Shown: positions 8,743 to 17,293, counted from the stretch's first letter. The stretch is 64,000 nt of DNA from Pseudomonas gingeri (GCF_013385425.1 NZ_JACAQA010000005.1:642652-706651); one strand, 5' to 3'. Numbers and translations are program-made. The notes: a model not told the origin generated them from the letters alone.

Positions 8743-9008
8743 GCCGGCTGGCGCAGTGTGTCGAGGATGCCCGCGAATGCGCCGGGCTGTTTCGTCTGGG
8801 TCGTGATGTGGAGGCGGCCTTGAACATGGTCGAGGTGTTCGATGCCGCGCAGTTGGCGTTGGCGAGCGCGCCTGGGGAGGTTCGGCAGCAGTGGGCGCAA
8901 CTGCTGACCCGAATGCTGGTTTGCCAGGAATCCCAGGACTGGTTGGGGCTGGCCGACTGGATGGAGTACGAACTGGTGGGGCTGCTGGAGTCGGCGGCAA
9001 TTCCCTGA
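8739..9008 (+). CDS. small acidic protein coupled to maf, function unknown
   Basis: An 89-residue protein (MSRLAQCVEDARECAGLFRL...) starting in the ATGA overlap with the maf stop, hence translationally coupled. It is predicted to be all-helical, acidic and rich in Leu, Ala and Trp (two WxxL segments near the end), with no signal peptide or membrane segment. I recognise no family. Its place between the glycosyltransferase and fliC suggests an accessory to Maf or a flagellin-handling factor, but nothing in the sequence proves that. Confidence 0.7.
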   Translation: MSRLAQCVEDARECAGLFRLGRDVEAALNMVEVFDAAQLALASAPGEVRQQWAQLLTRMLVCQESQDWLGLADWMEYELVGLLESAAIP

Positions 9009-9093
9009 CGTCATTTTTCCTCCTGGAACAGGGCGCCAAGCCCTTGTTTTCAAAGGGGTGGCAGGGTGATGGCAAAATTTTTGAAAAAAGCCC

Positions 9094-9120
9094 TCAAGCA
9101 ACTTGCAATCCCGACGATAA
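9094..9120 (+). promoter_or_regulatory. sigma-28 (FliA) promoter of fliC
   Basis: TCAAG at 9094-9098 and CGACGATAA ending at 9120 match the Pseudomonas FliA pattern TCAAG-N12-14-GCCGATA, with one base off in the -10. It lies about 80 bases before the fliC ATG, leaving a long leader. A good Shine-Dalgarno (ACGAGGA, 9188-9194) sits just before the start codon. Confidence 0.75.
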
Positions 9121-9200
9121 CTATTACGAAGGTTCTCTAGGCCATACCCGGCGCTTGCCAGGGCCGGAAGCCGCAGTACCCAACCAACGAGGATTTCGTC

Positions 9201-10052
9201 ATGTCTTTGAGCGTAAATACCAACACCACTTCCCTGGGTGTCCAACAGAACCTGAACAAGGCCGCCGGTGCTCTCTCCACCGCCATGGAGCGCCTGTCTT
9301 CCGGTCTGCGAATCAACAGCGCTTCTGACGACGCCGCTGGCATGCAGATCGCTACTCGTATGACCAGCCAGATCCGTGGTCAGACCGTTGCGATCAAAAA
9401 CGCCAACGACGGTATCTCCCTGGCACAGACCGCCGACGGCGCGATGGCAACCGACACCGACATTCTGCAGCGTATGCGTGAACTGGCTGTTCAAGCCCGT
9501 AACGGTACCAACAGCACCGCCGACCAGACCGCAACCAACTCTGAATTCGCCCAGATGTCGGACGAATTGACTCGTATCTCCGCGAGCACCCAGATCAACG
9601 GCAAGTTCCTGCTGAACGGTTCGGCTGGCGTAGTTACCCTGCAAGTGGGTTCCAACACCGGTACCGCCAACCAGATCAGCCTGACCCTGAGCTCCAAGTT
9701 CGACGCCGTCAGCCTGTCCGTGGACAGCGGTACTCTGGTTCTGACCGGTGCTACCAGCGCCGCCGCAGCTTCCAACATTGATAACGCGATCACCGCGATC
9801 GACGCTGCAATCGCTGCCATCGGTGCTACCCGTGCCAACCTCGGTGCTTCGCAAAACCGTCTGACCAGCACCATCGACGTACTGAACAACGTGACTCAGA
9901 ACGTGACCGCTGCACAGGGTCGCGTACAAGACACCGACTTCGCCGCTGAAACCGCTGAACTGACCAAGCAACAAACCCTGCAACAGGCTTCTACCTCGGT
10001 TCTGGCTCAGGCCAACCAACTGCCTTCCGCTGTACTGAAGCTGCTTCAGTAA
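9201..10052 (+). CDS. fliC: flagellin, FliC
   Basis: Major filament subunit, exported by the type III flagellar system. At 283 residues it is a short flagellin: conserved D0/D1 helices at both ends (NTTSLGVQQNLNKAA, ERLSSGLRINSASDDAAG at the front; ENRL-type ASQNRLTSTIDVL and TKQQTLQQASTSVLAQANQ at the back) and only a small Ser/Thr-rich central part at about 150-200, the likely glycosylation region. The codon choice is strongly biased (CGT, GGT, CTG, AAC), as in highly expressed genes. Confidence 0.97.
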   Translation: MSLSVNTNTTSLGVQQNLNKAAGALSTAMERLSSGLRINSASDDAAGMQIATRMTSQIRGQTVAIKNANDGISLAQTADGAMATDTDILQRMRELAVQARNGTNSTADQTATNSEFAQMSDELTRISASTQINGKFLLNGSAGVVTLQVGSNTGTANQISLTLSSKFDAVSLSVDSGTLVLTGATSAAAASNIDNAITAIDAAIAAIGATRANLGASQNRLTSTIDVLNNVTQNVTAAQGRVQDTDFAAETAELTKQQTLQQASTSVLAQANQLPSAVLKLLQ

Positions 10053-10071
10053 TTTCGGAATGAGTTTTGGC

Positions 10072-10105
10072 GGGGGGGTGTGCTTGTCACACTCTCTCGC
10101 TTTTT
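10072..10105 (+). terminator. hairpin between fliC and flaG (terminator or attenuator)
   Basis: The G-rich arm 10072-10082 pairs in RNA with 10088-10098 (11 pairs, four of them G-U) around the loop CTTGT, and TTTTT follows at 10101-10105. Such a partial terminator would let fliC be made in large excess over flaG. The many G-U pairs make the strength uncertain. Confidence 0.55.
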
Positions 10106-10125
10106 CACGTTGAGAGGTGATAGAT

Positions 10126-10497
10126 ATGGACATGAGTGTAAAGCTTAGTCTGTCTTACCCAGCTGTTGCGCCGGCCAGTTCCAGTCCTGTTGCTGACAAG
10201 TCGGTATCGGCCACGGCGGCGCCTCAGGCGGATCCGGTAACACCCGTTTCGGCCACCAGCAAGGATTCGGATTCTTCCGGCAGACTCAAGCAGGCTGTGC
10301 AGGATATCGAGAAGTTCGTTCAATCGATCAAGCGCAACCTGGAATTTTCCATCGACGAGCACTCCGGGCAAGTCGTGGTCAAGGTGATCGCCAGTGACAG
10401 TGGTGAAGTGATCCGACAGATCCCTACGGCGGAAGCCTTGAAACTGGCTGACAGTTTGAGTTCAGCGAGTAGTGTGCTGTTTGACGCGAAAGCCTGA
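10126..10497 (+). CDS. flaG: flagellar protein FlaG
   Basis: A 123-residue FlaG-family protein: a Ser/Ala/Pro-rich N-terminal third, then a conserved domain with LEFSIDEHSGQVVVKVI and GEVIRQIPTAEALKLADSL. FlaG proteins influence filament length in related bacteria by an unclear mechanism. Start chosen at ATG 10126, with GAGAGGTGA six bases upstream; a GTG three codons earlier lies inside that ribosome site. It lies between fliC and fliD, the usual Pseudomonas order. Confidence 0.9.
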   Translation: MDMSVKLSLSYPAVAPASSSPVADKSVSATAAPQADPVTPVSATSKDSDSSGRLKQAVQDIEKFVQSIKRNLEFSIDEHSGQVVVKVIASDSGEVIRQIPTAEALKLADSLSSASSVLFDAKA

Positions 10498-10519
10498 CAG
10501 CTGGCATGAATCGTGTGTG

Positions 10520-10537
10520 CAGGTACTTTTGGCGCTG
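10520..10537 (+). promoter_or_regulatory. possible sigma-54 promoter of fliD
   Basis: AGGTACTTTTGGCGCT keeps the invariant GG (10522-10523), a ten-base spacer and GC (10534-10535), and also AC after the GG region, but misses several consensus bases. fliD is FleQ/sigma-54 dependent in P. aeruginosa, which makes this site plausible; the match alone is weak. Confidence 0.35.
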
Positions 10538-10579
10538 ATAGGGGTCAAAAGACTGACTGCAAATTGAAGGGAGATAAAC

Positions 10580-12004
10580 ATGGCAAGTCCAATTTCACCG
10601 TCTGTGGGCCTGGGTTCCGGCCTGGATATCACCTCGATCGTGAACGCGTTGGTCGGCTCCGATAAAGCGGCCGCCCAGACTCAGATAGATACCTCGACAA
10701 AAAGCGTTACGCTTAAGCTTTCTGGTGTGGGTTCGCTGAAAAGTGCGCTGACGACCTTCCAGACCGCGCTGGCCGCCCTCAATAGCACGACTACTCCGCA
10801 GTTCGCTGGCTTCTCGGCAACCTCCGGATCGCCGTCCGTATTGACGGCCACCACTGACAATACCGCGGTAGCCGGTAACTACAATATCCAGGTGGGTAAC
10901 CTCGCCACGAGTTCGAAGGTTTCCAGTGCTGCTTTTTCCGGCGGTGCGACCAGTGCCATTCCGAGTGGTACCCTGACCATCACTCAAAATGGCACTAATT
11001 ACAATGTCACCATTCCGGCCAATGCAACGCTGCAGAGCACCCGTGACGCGGTCAACTCCACGCTGGCGAGCAACGGTATTTCCGCCAACATCGTGACCGA
11101 CAGTAGCGGTGCTTCGCGTCTTGTGTTCGGTTCCACCACCACCGGCGCCGGTTCCGACTTGTCGGTCAGCGGTATTGCCGGCCTGGAAATCGATGGCACC
11201 CAGGCGATGGCCAATCCCCCGACGGCTACCAGCACCGGGGCGGTCAATGGTCTGGCCAAGGATGCATCAATCACCATTGATGGCCTGGCGGTCACCAGCA
11301 AGACCAATACCGTCACCGGGGCCGTCAGTGGCCTGACACTGAATCTGCTCTCGGCGGGGTCGAGTTCCACGGTCACCGTGGGTACCAACACCACCGGTCT
11401 GCAGAGTTCTATCCAGACGTTTGTGAACGCCTACAACAGCCTGATGACGACCATCGGCACCCTCAGTACCGCAACGACCGATTCCAGTGGTAATAACCAG
11501 CCGGCGGCGTTCACCGGTGACTCTTTGCCTCGCGCCCTGATTTCCAGTATCCGTGGCGTGCTTACCACGCCTGGGCCGGGTAGTCAGTTGGCGGTGCTCT
11601 CGCAACTGGGTGTAGGGACTGATCCGACTACGGGTAACCTGAACTTCAACTCCACGACGTTCAACCGGGCCATGACCACTGATGGCCTGAGTGGTCAGGT
11701 GCAGACGCTGTTTACCGGTACCACCGCCAACGCCGGCGCGGACGGTGTGTTGGCGCGGATGACCGCGGCGATTGCCCCCTATGTCCAGACCGGCGGTGTG
11801 CTCGATCAGCGCAGTGACAGCCTGAACACCCAGTCCAGTGACCTGACCAATCAGCAGGCGGCGCTGGACCTGCATGTCACCAGCCTGACCGCTACCCTGA
11901 CGGCCAAGTACAACGCCATGGACCTGTTGGTCGGGCAGTTGAAGGCGACCGCCAGCAGCATCACATCGTTCTTCACCTCGTTGGACGCGCAGAAGTCGGG
12001 CTGA
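10580..12004 (+). CDS. fliD: flagellar filament cap protein, FliD
   Basis: Filament cap (hook-associated protein 2) that helps flagellin fold at the growing tip. The 474-residue protein has the FliD N-terminal domain (SVGLGSGLDITSIVNALV) and the C-terminal FliD domain from about 235, ending with a heptad-like helix (LNTQSSDLTNQQAALDLHV) used for oligomerisation. The middle is Thr/Ser/Gly-rich. GAAGGGAGA precedes the ATG. A strong terminator follows 17 bases after the stop, separating it from fliS. Confidence 0.95.
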   Translation: MASPISPSVGLGSGLDITSIVNALVGSDKAAAQTQIDTSTKSVTLKLSGVGSLKSALTTFQTALAALNSTTTPQFAGFSATSGSPSVLTATTDNTAVAGNYNIQVGNLATSSKVSSAAFSGGATSAIPSGTLTITQNGTNYNVTIPANATLQSTRDAVNSTLASNGISANIVTDSSGASRLVFGSTTTGAGSDLSVSGIAGLEIDGTQAMANPPTATSTGAVNGLAKDASITIDGLAVTSKTNTVTGAVSGLTLNLLSAGSSSTVTVGTNTTGLQSSIQTFVNAYNSLMTTIGTLSTATTDSSGNNQPAAFTGDSLPRALISSIRGVLTTPGPGSQLAVLSQLGVGTDPTTGNLNFNSTTFNRAMTTDGLSGQVQTLFTGTTANAGADGVLARMTAAIAPYVQTGGVLDQRSDSLNTQSSDLTNQQAALDLHVTSLTATLTAKYNAMDLLVGQLKATASSITSFFTSLDAQKSG

Positions 12005-12021
12005 TCCCCGGCGTCCACGCC

Positions 12022-12062
12022 AAAAACCCGGCTGCGCTGACCGCTTGCCGGGTTTTTGTTTT
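12022..12062 (+). terminator. rho-independent terminator after fliD
   Basis: AAAAACCCGG (12022-12031) pairs with CCGGGTTTTT (12048-12057) around a 16-base loop and is followed by more T (GTTTT). It ends the fliD message before fliS. Confidence 0.85.
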
Positions 12063-12069
12063 CCGGGTC

Positions 12070-12096
12070 TAAAGTTTTATGACTCAAAGGCGATAC
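12070..12096 (+). promoter_or_regulatory. candidate sigma-28 promoter of fliS
   Basis: TAAA (12070-12073), exactly 15 bases, then GGCGATAC (12089-12096), against the enterobacterial FliA consensus TAAA-N15-GCCGATAA. It lies immediately after the fliD terminator and 40 bases before fliS, so it would explain how fliS is expressed after termination. It differs from the TCAAG-type -35 at fliC. Confidence 0.45.
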
Positions 12097-12135
12097 ACTT
12101 CCTATACGAACTCTTGAGTGGCAATGAGGTAGAAC

Positions 12136-12531
12136 ATGAATCCGATGTTGGCCCTTCGGCAATACCAGAAGGTGGGAGCCCAGGCACAGACCTCCGAGGC
12201 CAGTCCTCACCGTCTGGTGCAGATGTTGATGGAAGGTGGTCTGGATCGCATCGCCCAGGCCAAAGGCGCCATCGAGCGCAAGGACGTCGCCGCCAAGGGT
12301 GTCGCCATCGGCAAGGCCATCGATATTGTTGGTGGCTTGCGCGAAGGCCTGGACCTGGAAAAGTCAGCCGATTCGCTGAGCGATCTGGACAGTCTTTACG
12401 CCTATATGATGACGCGCCTGCTGCAAGCCAATGTAAAGTCGGACATCGGGATGCTCGACGAAGTCGCCGGCCTGCTGACAACGGTCAAGGAAGGTTGGGA
12501 CGCTATCGCACCGCCGGGTCCGCAGTTCTAA
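12136..12531 (+). CDS. fliS: flagellin export chaperone, FliS
   Basis: Cytoplasmic chaperone that binds the C-terminus of flagellin and keeps it from polymerising before export. The 131-residue protein is helical with the family signature at the start (YQKVGAQAQTSEASPHRLVQMLMEG, shown here only as recognisable segments such as ASPHRLVQML) and LYAYMMTRLLQAN in the last third. The next gene starts 10 bases later in the same transcription unit. Confidence 0.93.
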   Translation: MNPMLALRQYQKVGAQAQTSEASPHRLVQMLMEGGLDRIAQAKGAIERKDVAAKGVAIGKAIDIVGGLREGLDLEKSADSLSDLDSLYAYMMTRLLQANVKSDIGMLDEVAGLLTTVKEGWDAIAPPGPQF

Positions 12532-12541
12532 GGAGTGCATC

Positions 12542-12838
12542 ATGAGTCTCGTACTGCAGCGTATCGAAGAAACCCGCGAAGCCCTGGTAAAGGCTTTGGC
12601 CGAGCGTGACTGGGAGGCCATCACCCAGCTGGACCTTGCCTGCCGCGCTTGCATGGAAGATGTGTTGGGCGAGACGGGTCTGGACGAGGATGCATTGCGT
12701 GTCAAGCTGGAAGAGTTGCTGCACGTCTATCGCATGTTGCTGGAGGCGGCCATGGGGGAGCGTCAGTCAATAGTCGATGAGATGTCGAAGATCCAGCAAG
12801 CAAGGAACGCCGCAAAGGTTTACCATCTGTTCGGTTAA
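12542..12838 (+). CDS. FliT-like flagellar chaperone (FleP position)
   Basis: A 98-residue, helical, charged protein directly after fliS with a good AAGGAG ribosome site. Length, composition and place fit the FliT family, whose members chaperone FliD. In P. aeruginosa the gene at this position has also been called fliS' or fleP. It shows an amphipathic N-terminal helix (QRIEETREALVKALAERDWE) and a second helix LEELLHVYRMLLEAA. Sequence identity to enterobacterial FliT is low, so the client is inferred. Confidence 0.72.
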   Translation: MSLVLQRIEETREALVKALAERDWEAITQLDLACRACMEDVLGETGLDEDALRVKLEELLHVYRMLLEAAMGERQSIVDEMSKIQQARNAAKVYHLFG

Positions 12839-13009
12839 TGTTGGGTTAATCGAACCGTATTGCGCCATAAATTTGACTATGTACGCTTTTTTGACTTAAC
12901 TAGTGCTGTTTCCAGATTTCAGTCGTCCTTGGAGGCCCTGTCCGGCCTCGGATGTCTAGCTTGCCCCACCCATACCGGGCATCGAGTTGACTAGGGAAGT
13001 TGCTATTGC

Positions 13010-14485
13010 ATGTGGCGTGAAACCAAAATTCTGCTGATCGATGACGATAGCGTTCGCCGCCGCGACCTGGCGGTGATCTTAAATTTTCTCGGCGAAGAAA
13101 ATATTTCCTGCACCAGCGATGACTGGCAGCAGATGGTCGGCCCCTTGTCGTCCAGTCGTGAGGTATTGTGCGTCCTGATCGGGACGGTCAATGCCGTGAG
13201 CGGACTGACAGGCTTGCTTAGGACACTGTCAACCTGGGATGAGTTCCTTCCCGTGTTGCTTCTCGGCGAAATTTCTTCTGCCGACCTGCCCGAAGACCAG
13301 CGTCGCCGGGTCCTGTCCAGCCTGGAGATGCCACCCAGCTACAGCAAGTTGCTCGACTCCCTGCACCGCGCCCAGGTCTATCGCGAGATGTATGACCAGG
13401 CCCGTGAGCGCGGCCGTCAGCGCGAGCCCAACCTGTTCCGCAGCCTGGTCGGCACCAGTCGTGCCATCCAGCATGTGCGCCAGATGATGCAGCAAGTGGC
13501 CGACACCGACGCCAGCGTGCTGATCCTTGGCGAGTCCGGCACCGGCAAGGAAGTGGTGGCGCGCAACCTGCACTATCACTCCAAGCGCCGCGATGCGCCG
13601 TTCGTACCGGTCAACTGCGGGGCGATCCCGGCCGAGTTGCTGGAAAGCGAACTGTTCGGTCACGAGAAGGGCGCCTTTACCGGGGCTATCACCACCCGTG
13701 CCGGGCGTTTCGAGTTGGCCAACGGCGGTACGCTGTTCCTCGACGAGATCGGTGACATGCCGCTGCCGATGCAGGTCAAGCTGTTGCGCGTGCTGCAGGA
13801 GCGGACCTTCGAGCGCGTGGGCAGCAACAAGACCCAGAGCATCGATGTGCGCATCATCGCGGCCACCCACAAGAACCTCGAAAGCATGATCGAGGTCGGC
13901 AGCTTTCGTGAAGATCTCTACTACCGCCTGAACGTGTTCCCCATCGAGATGGCGCCGCTGCGTGAGCGGGTCGAAGACATTCCGTTGCTGATGAACGAAT
14001 TGATCTCGCGCATGGAACACGAAAAGCGCGGTTCCATTCGCTTCAATTCGGCGGCGATCATGTCGCTGTGCCGTCACGCCTGGCCGGGCAACGTCCGCGA
14101 ACTGGCCAACCTGGTGGAGCGCATGGCGATCATGCATCCGTATGGGGTGATCGGCGTCGCCGAACTGCCGAAGAAATTCCGCTACGTCGATGACGAAGAC
14201 GAGCAACTGGTGGACAGCTTGCGCAGCGATCTCGAAGAGCGGGTCGCGATCAACGGCCATACCCCGGACTTCACCACCTCGGCAATGCTGCCGCCCGAAG
14301 GCCTGGACCTCAAGGACTACCTCGGTGGCCTCGAGCAGGGCCTGATCCAGCAAGCGCTGGACGACGCCAATGGCATCGTGGCGCGCGCCGCCGAGCGCCT
14401 GCGTATCCGTCGCACCACCCTGGTGGAGAAGATGCGCAAGTACGGGATGAGCCGTCGCGAGGGTGATGAACAGGCGGATGATTGA
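13010..14485 (+). CDS. fleQ: flagellar master regulator FleQ
   Basis: Sigma-54 enhancer-binding protein at the top of the flagellar cascade; in Pseudomonas it also binds c-di-GMP and is antagonised by FleN. The 491 residues comprise an atypical receiver (1-120) with DDD but no normal phosphoacceptor context, an AAA+ domain with Walker A GESGTGKE (174-181) and the sigma-54 contact GAFTGA (221-226), and a Fis-type helix-turn-helix at the C-terminus ([20 protein letters not shown]). The 171 bases upstream carry no sigma-54 site, as expected for the top gene. A terminator follows. Confidence 0.96.
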   Translation: MWRETKILLIDDDSVRRRDLAVILNFLGEENISCTSDDWQQMVGPLSSSREVLCVLIGTVNAVSGLTGLLRTLSTWDEFLPVLLLGEISSADLPEDQRRRVLSSLEMPPSYSKLLDSLHRAQVYREMYDQARERGRQREPNLFRSLVGTSRAIQHVRQMMQQVADTDASVLILGESGTGKEVVARNLHYHSKRRDAPFVPVNCGAIPAELLESELFGHEKGAFTGAITTRAGRFELANGGTLFLDEIGDMPLPMQVKLLRVLQERTFERVGSNKTQSIDVRIIAATHKNLESMIEVGSFREDLYYRLNVFPIEMAPLRERVEDIPLLMNELISRMEHEKRGSIRFNSAAIMSLCRHAWPGNVRELANLVERMAIMHPYGVIGVAELPKKFRYVDDEDEQLVDSLRSDLEERVAINGHTPDFTTSAMLPPEGLDLKDYLGGLEQGLIQQALDDANGIVARAAERLRIRRTTLVEKMRKYGMSRREGDEQADD

Positions 14486-14486
14486 C

Positions 14487-14526
14487 GCCTGTTTTTCAAG
14501 CTGCTGAAAAATGGCTGGTTTTTTTT
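14487..14526 (+). terminator. terminator after fleQ, abutting the fleS promoter
   Basis: GCCTGTTTTTCA (14487-14498) pairs with TGAAAAATGGC (14505-14515), with a two-against-one bulge, and a T tract runs to 14526. The last T of the tract is the first base of the fleSR sigma-54 site, so terminator and promoter are directly joined. Confidence 0.75.
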
Positions 14527-14542
14527 CGGCACGGGTATTGCT
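14526..14542 (+). promoter_or_regulatory. sigma-54 promoter of fleSR
   Basis: TCGGCACGGGTATTGCT matches the consensus TTGGCACG-N4-TTGCT with one mismatch; GG and GC are ten bases apart. It lies 54 bases before the fleS ATG. FleQ control of fleSR is established in P. aeruginosa. Confidence 0.88.
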
Positions 14543-14595
14543 AAGTCTCTTGTAACGTTCCGTTTAAATGACGGTCAGCCAAGCGAGAGAGCACC

Positions 14596-15813
14596 ATGCC
14601 CCAAGCCGCCCCGATGTCACCTGTCCCTGAAGCCTCGGGATCTTCGTCGTCCGTCGAGCAGGCCGGTCGGTTGGGTCTGGAGCAGGCTTTCTCGCTGTTC
14701 AATCAGATGTCGACGCAACTCAACGATTCCTACAGCCTGCTTGAGGCCCGGGTCACCGAGCTCAAGGGCGAGCTGGCCGTGGTCAGCGCCCAGCGCATGG
14801 CCGAACTGGCGGAAAAAGAGCGCTTGGCCAATCGTTTGCAGAACCTGCTCGACCTGTTGCCGGGCGGGGTCATCGTCATCGATTCCCTGGGGATCGTCAG
14901 CGAAGCCAATCCGGCGGCCCGGGAGTTGCTCGGCCTGCCTCTGGTCGGCGAGCTCTGGCGTCAGGTGATCGCTCGTTGCTTTGCTCCACGTGAAGACGAC
15001 GGTCATGAAATCTCCCTCAAGGACGGTCGGCGTCTGTCGATCTCCACCCGCTCGCTGGATGCCGAGCCGGGTCAGTTGGTGCTGCTCAATGACCTGACTG
15101 AAACCCGTCGCCTGCAGGATCAACTGGCCCGGCACGAGCGCTTGTCCTCGCTCGGACGTATGGTTGCGTCCCTCGCGCACCAGATCCGTACGCCGCTCTC
15201 GGCGGCCTTGCTCTATGCCAGCCATCTCGCCGAGCAGGCCTTGCCGGTCGAGACCCAGCAACGCTTTGCCGGGCGCTTGAAGGAGCGCCTGCACGAGTTG
15301 GAGCACCAGGTCCGCGATATGCTGGTGTTCGCCCGTGGCGAGCTGCCGCTGACCGATCGGCTGACGCCCAATGGCTTGATGCAGGCGCTGCAGGCAGCGG
15401 CGCAGACCCATGTCCAGGGAGCTTCGGTGCGCTGGCAGTGCGACAGTCATGTCGGTGAGTTGCTGTGCAATCGCGACACCCTGGTGGGCGCGCTGCTGAA
15501 CCTGATCGAAAACGCCCAGCAGGCTACCACCGGCCAGGTGCGCCTGAAGGTGCACCTGTACGCCCGTGGCGCGACCTTGCGCCTGTGCGTCAGTGACAAT
15601 GGCTCGGGTATCGACCCGACCGTGCTGCTGCGCCTGGGCGAACCCTTCTTTACCACCAAGACCACCGGCACCGGCCTCGGCCTGGCGGTGGTCAAGGCCG
15701 TTGCCCGGGCGCATCAGGGTGACATGCAATTACAATCGCGGCTGGGGCGTGGCACCTGTGCGATGGTCTGCCTGCCGCTGATTCCTGGCGCCATGGAGGA
15801 GGCTCAACAATGA
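14596..15813 (+). CDS. fleS: flagellar sensor histidine kinase FleS
   Basis: Cytoplasmic kinase that phosphorylates FleR to switch on class III (basal body and hook) genes. The 405-residue protein has no membrane segment. It has an N-terminal coiled coil (about 45-85), a PAS domain (about 83-170), a dimerisation/phosphoacceptor helix with H195 in SLAHQIRTPLSAAL, and a HATPase with the N box NLIENAQQA and glycine boxes DNGSGID and TTGTGLGLAVV. The stop overlaps the fleR start by 4 bases. Confidence 0.94.
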   Translation: MPQAAPMSPVPEASGSSSSVEQAGRLGLEQAFSLFNQMSTQLNDSYSLLEARVTELKGELAVVSAQRMAELAEKERLANRLQNLLDLLPGGVIVIDSLGIVSEANPAARELLGLPLVGELWRQVIARCFAPREDDGHEISLKDGRRLSISTRSLDAEPGQLVLLNDLTETRRLQDQLARHERLSSLGRMVASLAHQIRTPLSAALLYASHLAEQALPVETQQRFAGRLKERLHELEHQVRDMLVFARGELPLTDRLTPNGLMQALQAAAQTHVQGASVRWQCDSHVGELLCNRDTLVGALLNLIENAQQATTGQVRLKVHLYARGATLRLCVSDNGSGIDPTVLLRLGEPFFTTKTTGTGLGLAVVKAVARAHQGDMQLQSRLGRGTCAMVCLPLIPGAMEEAQQ

Positions 15814-17222
15814 GACCGCTGCTCAAGGTCCTGCTGGTCGAGGACGATCATGCCTTGCGTGAGGCGCTGGCCGATACCTTGCTGCTGGCCGGGCATCGGT
15901 TCCACGCGGTCGGTTCGGCCGAGGAAGCACTGGAGGCAGTGGCCGCGGAGTCGTTCGGCCTGGTGATCAGTGACGTCAATATGCCGGGCATGGACGGGCA
16001 TCAGTTGCTCGGCCTGCTGCGCGCGCGCCAGCCGCAATTGCCGGTATTGCTGATGACCGCCCACGGGGCGGTGGAGCGGGCGGTGGATGCGATGCGCCAG
16101 GGCGCGGCCGATTACCTGGTCAAACCGTTCGAGCCCAAGGCCCTGCTCGATCTGGTGGCTCGGCATGCCCTGGGGCAGCCGGGCGCGGTAGACAGCGAGG
16201 GGCCGATCGCCTCGGAGCCGGCCAGTGCGCAGTTGCTCGAGCTGGCGGCGCGGGTGGCGCGCAGCGATTCGACGGTGCTGATTTCTGGCGAGTCCGGCAC
16301 CGGCAAGGAGGTGTTGGCGCGGTATATCCACCAGCAATCACCCCGTGCCAGCCAGCCGTTTATCGCCATCAACTGCGCGGCGATTCCCGACAATATGCTT
16401 GAGGCCACCCTGTTCGGCCACGAAAAGGGCTCGTTCACGGGGGCCATCGCGGCCCAGGCCGGCAAGTTCGAGCAGGCCGATGGCGGGACTATCCTGCTCG
16501 ATGAGATTTCCGAAATGCCCCTGGGTCTCCAGGCCAAGCTGCTGCGTGTGCTCCAGGAGCGCGAGGTCGAGCGGGTCGGTGCACGCAAACCGATCACCCT
16601 GGATATCCGCGTGGTGGCCACCACCAACCGCGACCTGGCGGGAGAAGTGGCGGCGGGACGCTTCCGTGAAGACCTTTACTATCGCCTGTCGGTTTTTCCG
16701 CTGGCCTGGCGTCCGTTGCGCGAGCGTACCGCCGATATTCTGCCGTTGGCCGAACGTCTACTTGCCAAGCACAGCGCCAAAATGAAACATGCCTCTGTTC
16801 GACTGTCGGCCCAGGCGCAGGCTTGTCTGATCGGCTATCCGTGGCCGGGCAATGTGCGCGAGCTGGACAATGCGATCCAGCGGGCGCTGATCCTGCAGCA
16901 GGGGGGGCTGATCCAGGCCGAGGATTTCTGCCTGGCCGGCCCGGTCGGCGCGGCGCCGCTGCCAGGGCTCGCGCTGACCAACCGGCCGTCTGTCGGCGAG
17001 CCGGTGCTGGTCGAGGCGGCAGCGGGGGAGCAGGCGGGTGGCCTGGGCGACGACCTGCGTCGGCGCGAATTCCAGATGATCATCGACACCCTGCGCGCCG
17101 AGCGCGGGCGGCGCAAGGAGGCCGCCGAGCGACTGGGTATCAGCCCGCGTACGCTGCGCTACAAACTGGCGCAGATGCGCGATGCCGGAATGGATGTCGA
17201 GGCCTATCTGTTTGCCAGCTAG
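15810..17222 (+). CDS. fleR: flagellar response regulator FleR
   Basis: NtrC-type partner of FleS. The 470 residues comprise a receiver with phosphoacceptor D55 in VISDVNMPGMDG, an AAA+ domain with Walker A GESGTGKE (about 160-167), and a C-terminal Fis-type HTH (KEAAERLGISPRTLRYKLA). The sigma-54 contact loop reads GSFTGA rather than GAFTGA, a tolerated variant. Its place directly downstream of fleS in an ATGA overlap defines the pair. No clear terminator precedes the fliE promoter. Confidence 0.95.
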   Translation: MRPLLKVLLVEDDHALREALADTLLLAGHRFHAVGSAEEALEAVAAESFGLVISDVNMPGMDGHQLLGLLRARQPQLPVLLMTAHGAVERAVDAMRQGAADYLVKPFEPKALLDLVARHALGQPGAVDSEGPIASEPASAQLLELAARVARSDSTVLISGESGTGKEVLARYIHQQSPRASQPFIAINCAAIPDNMLEATLFGHEKGSFTGAIAAQAGKFEQADGGTILLDEISEMPLGLQAKLLRVLQEREVERVGARKPITLDIRVVATTNRDLAGEVAAGRFREDLYYRLSVFPLAWRPLRERTADILPLAERLLAKHSAKMKHASVRLSAQAQACLIGYPWPGNVRELDNAIQRALILQQGGLIQAEDFCLAGPVGAAPLPGLALTNRPSVGEPVLVEAAAGEQAGGLGDDLRRREFQMIIDTLRAERGRRKEAAERLGISPRTLRYKLAQMRDAGMDVEAYLFAS

Positions 17223-17276
17223 GCCGATTCGGGCTTGTGCGTCGTGTATCGGATTTTGTTCGAGAACGACAAGGAG

Positions 17277-17293
17277 CTGGCACCCTTGTTGCT
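17277..17293 (+). promoter_or_regulatory. sigma-54 promoter of the fliE operon
   Basis: CTGGCACCCTTGTTGCT: GG (17279-17280), ten bases, GC (17291-17292). Only one conserved position (G after GGCAC) differs from consensus. It sits 61 bases before fliE and would be driven by FleQ, possibly with FleR. Confidence 0.9.

Noticed and set aside
12873..12901. sigma-70-like promoter for fleQ (TTGACT, 17 bases, TTAACT)
   Set aside because: The -35 is good but the -10 matches only three of six bases. Other A/T-rich hexamers nearby are as good, so I did not list it.
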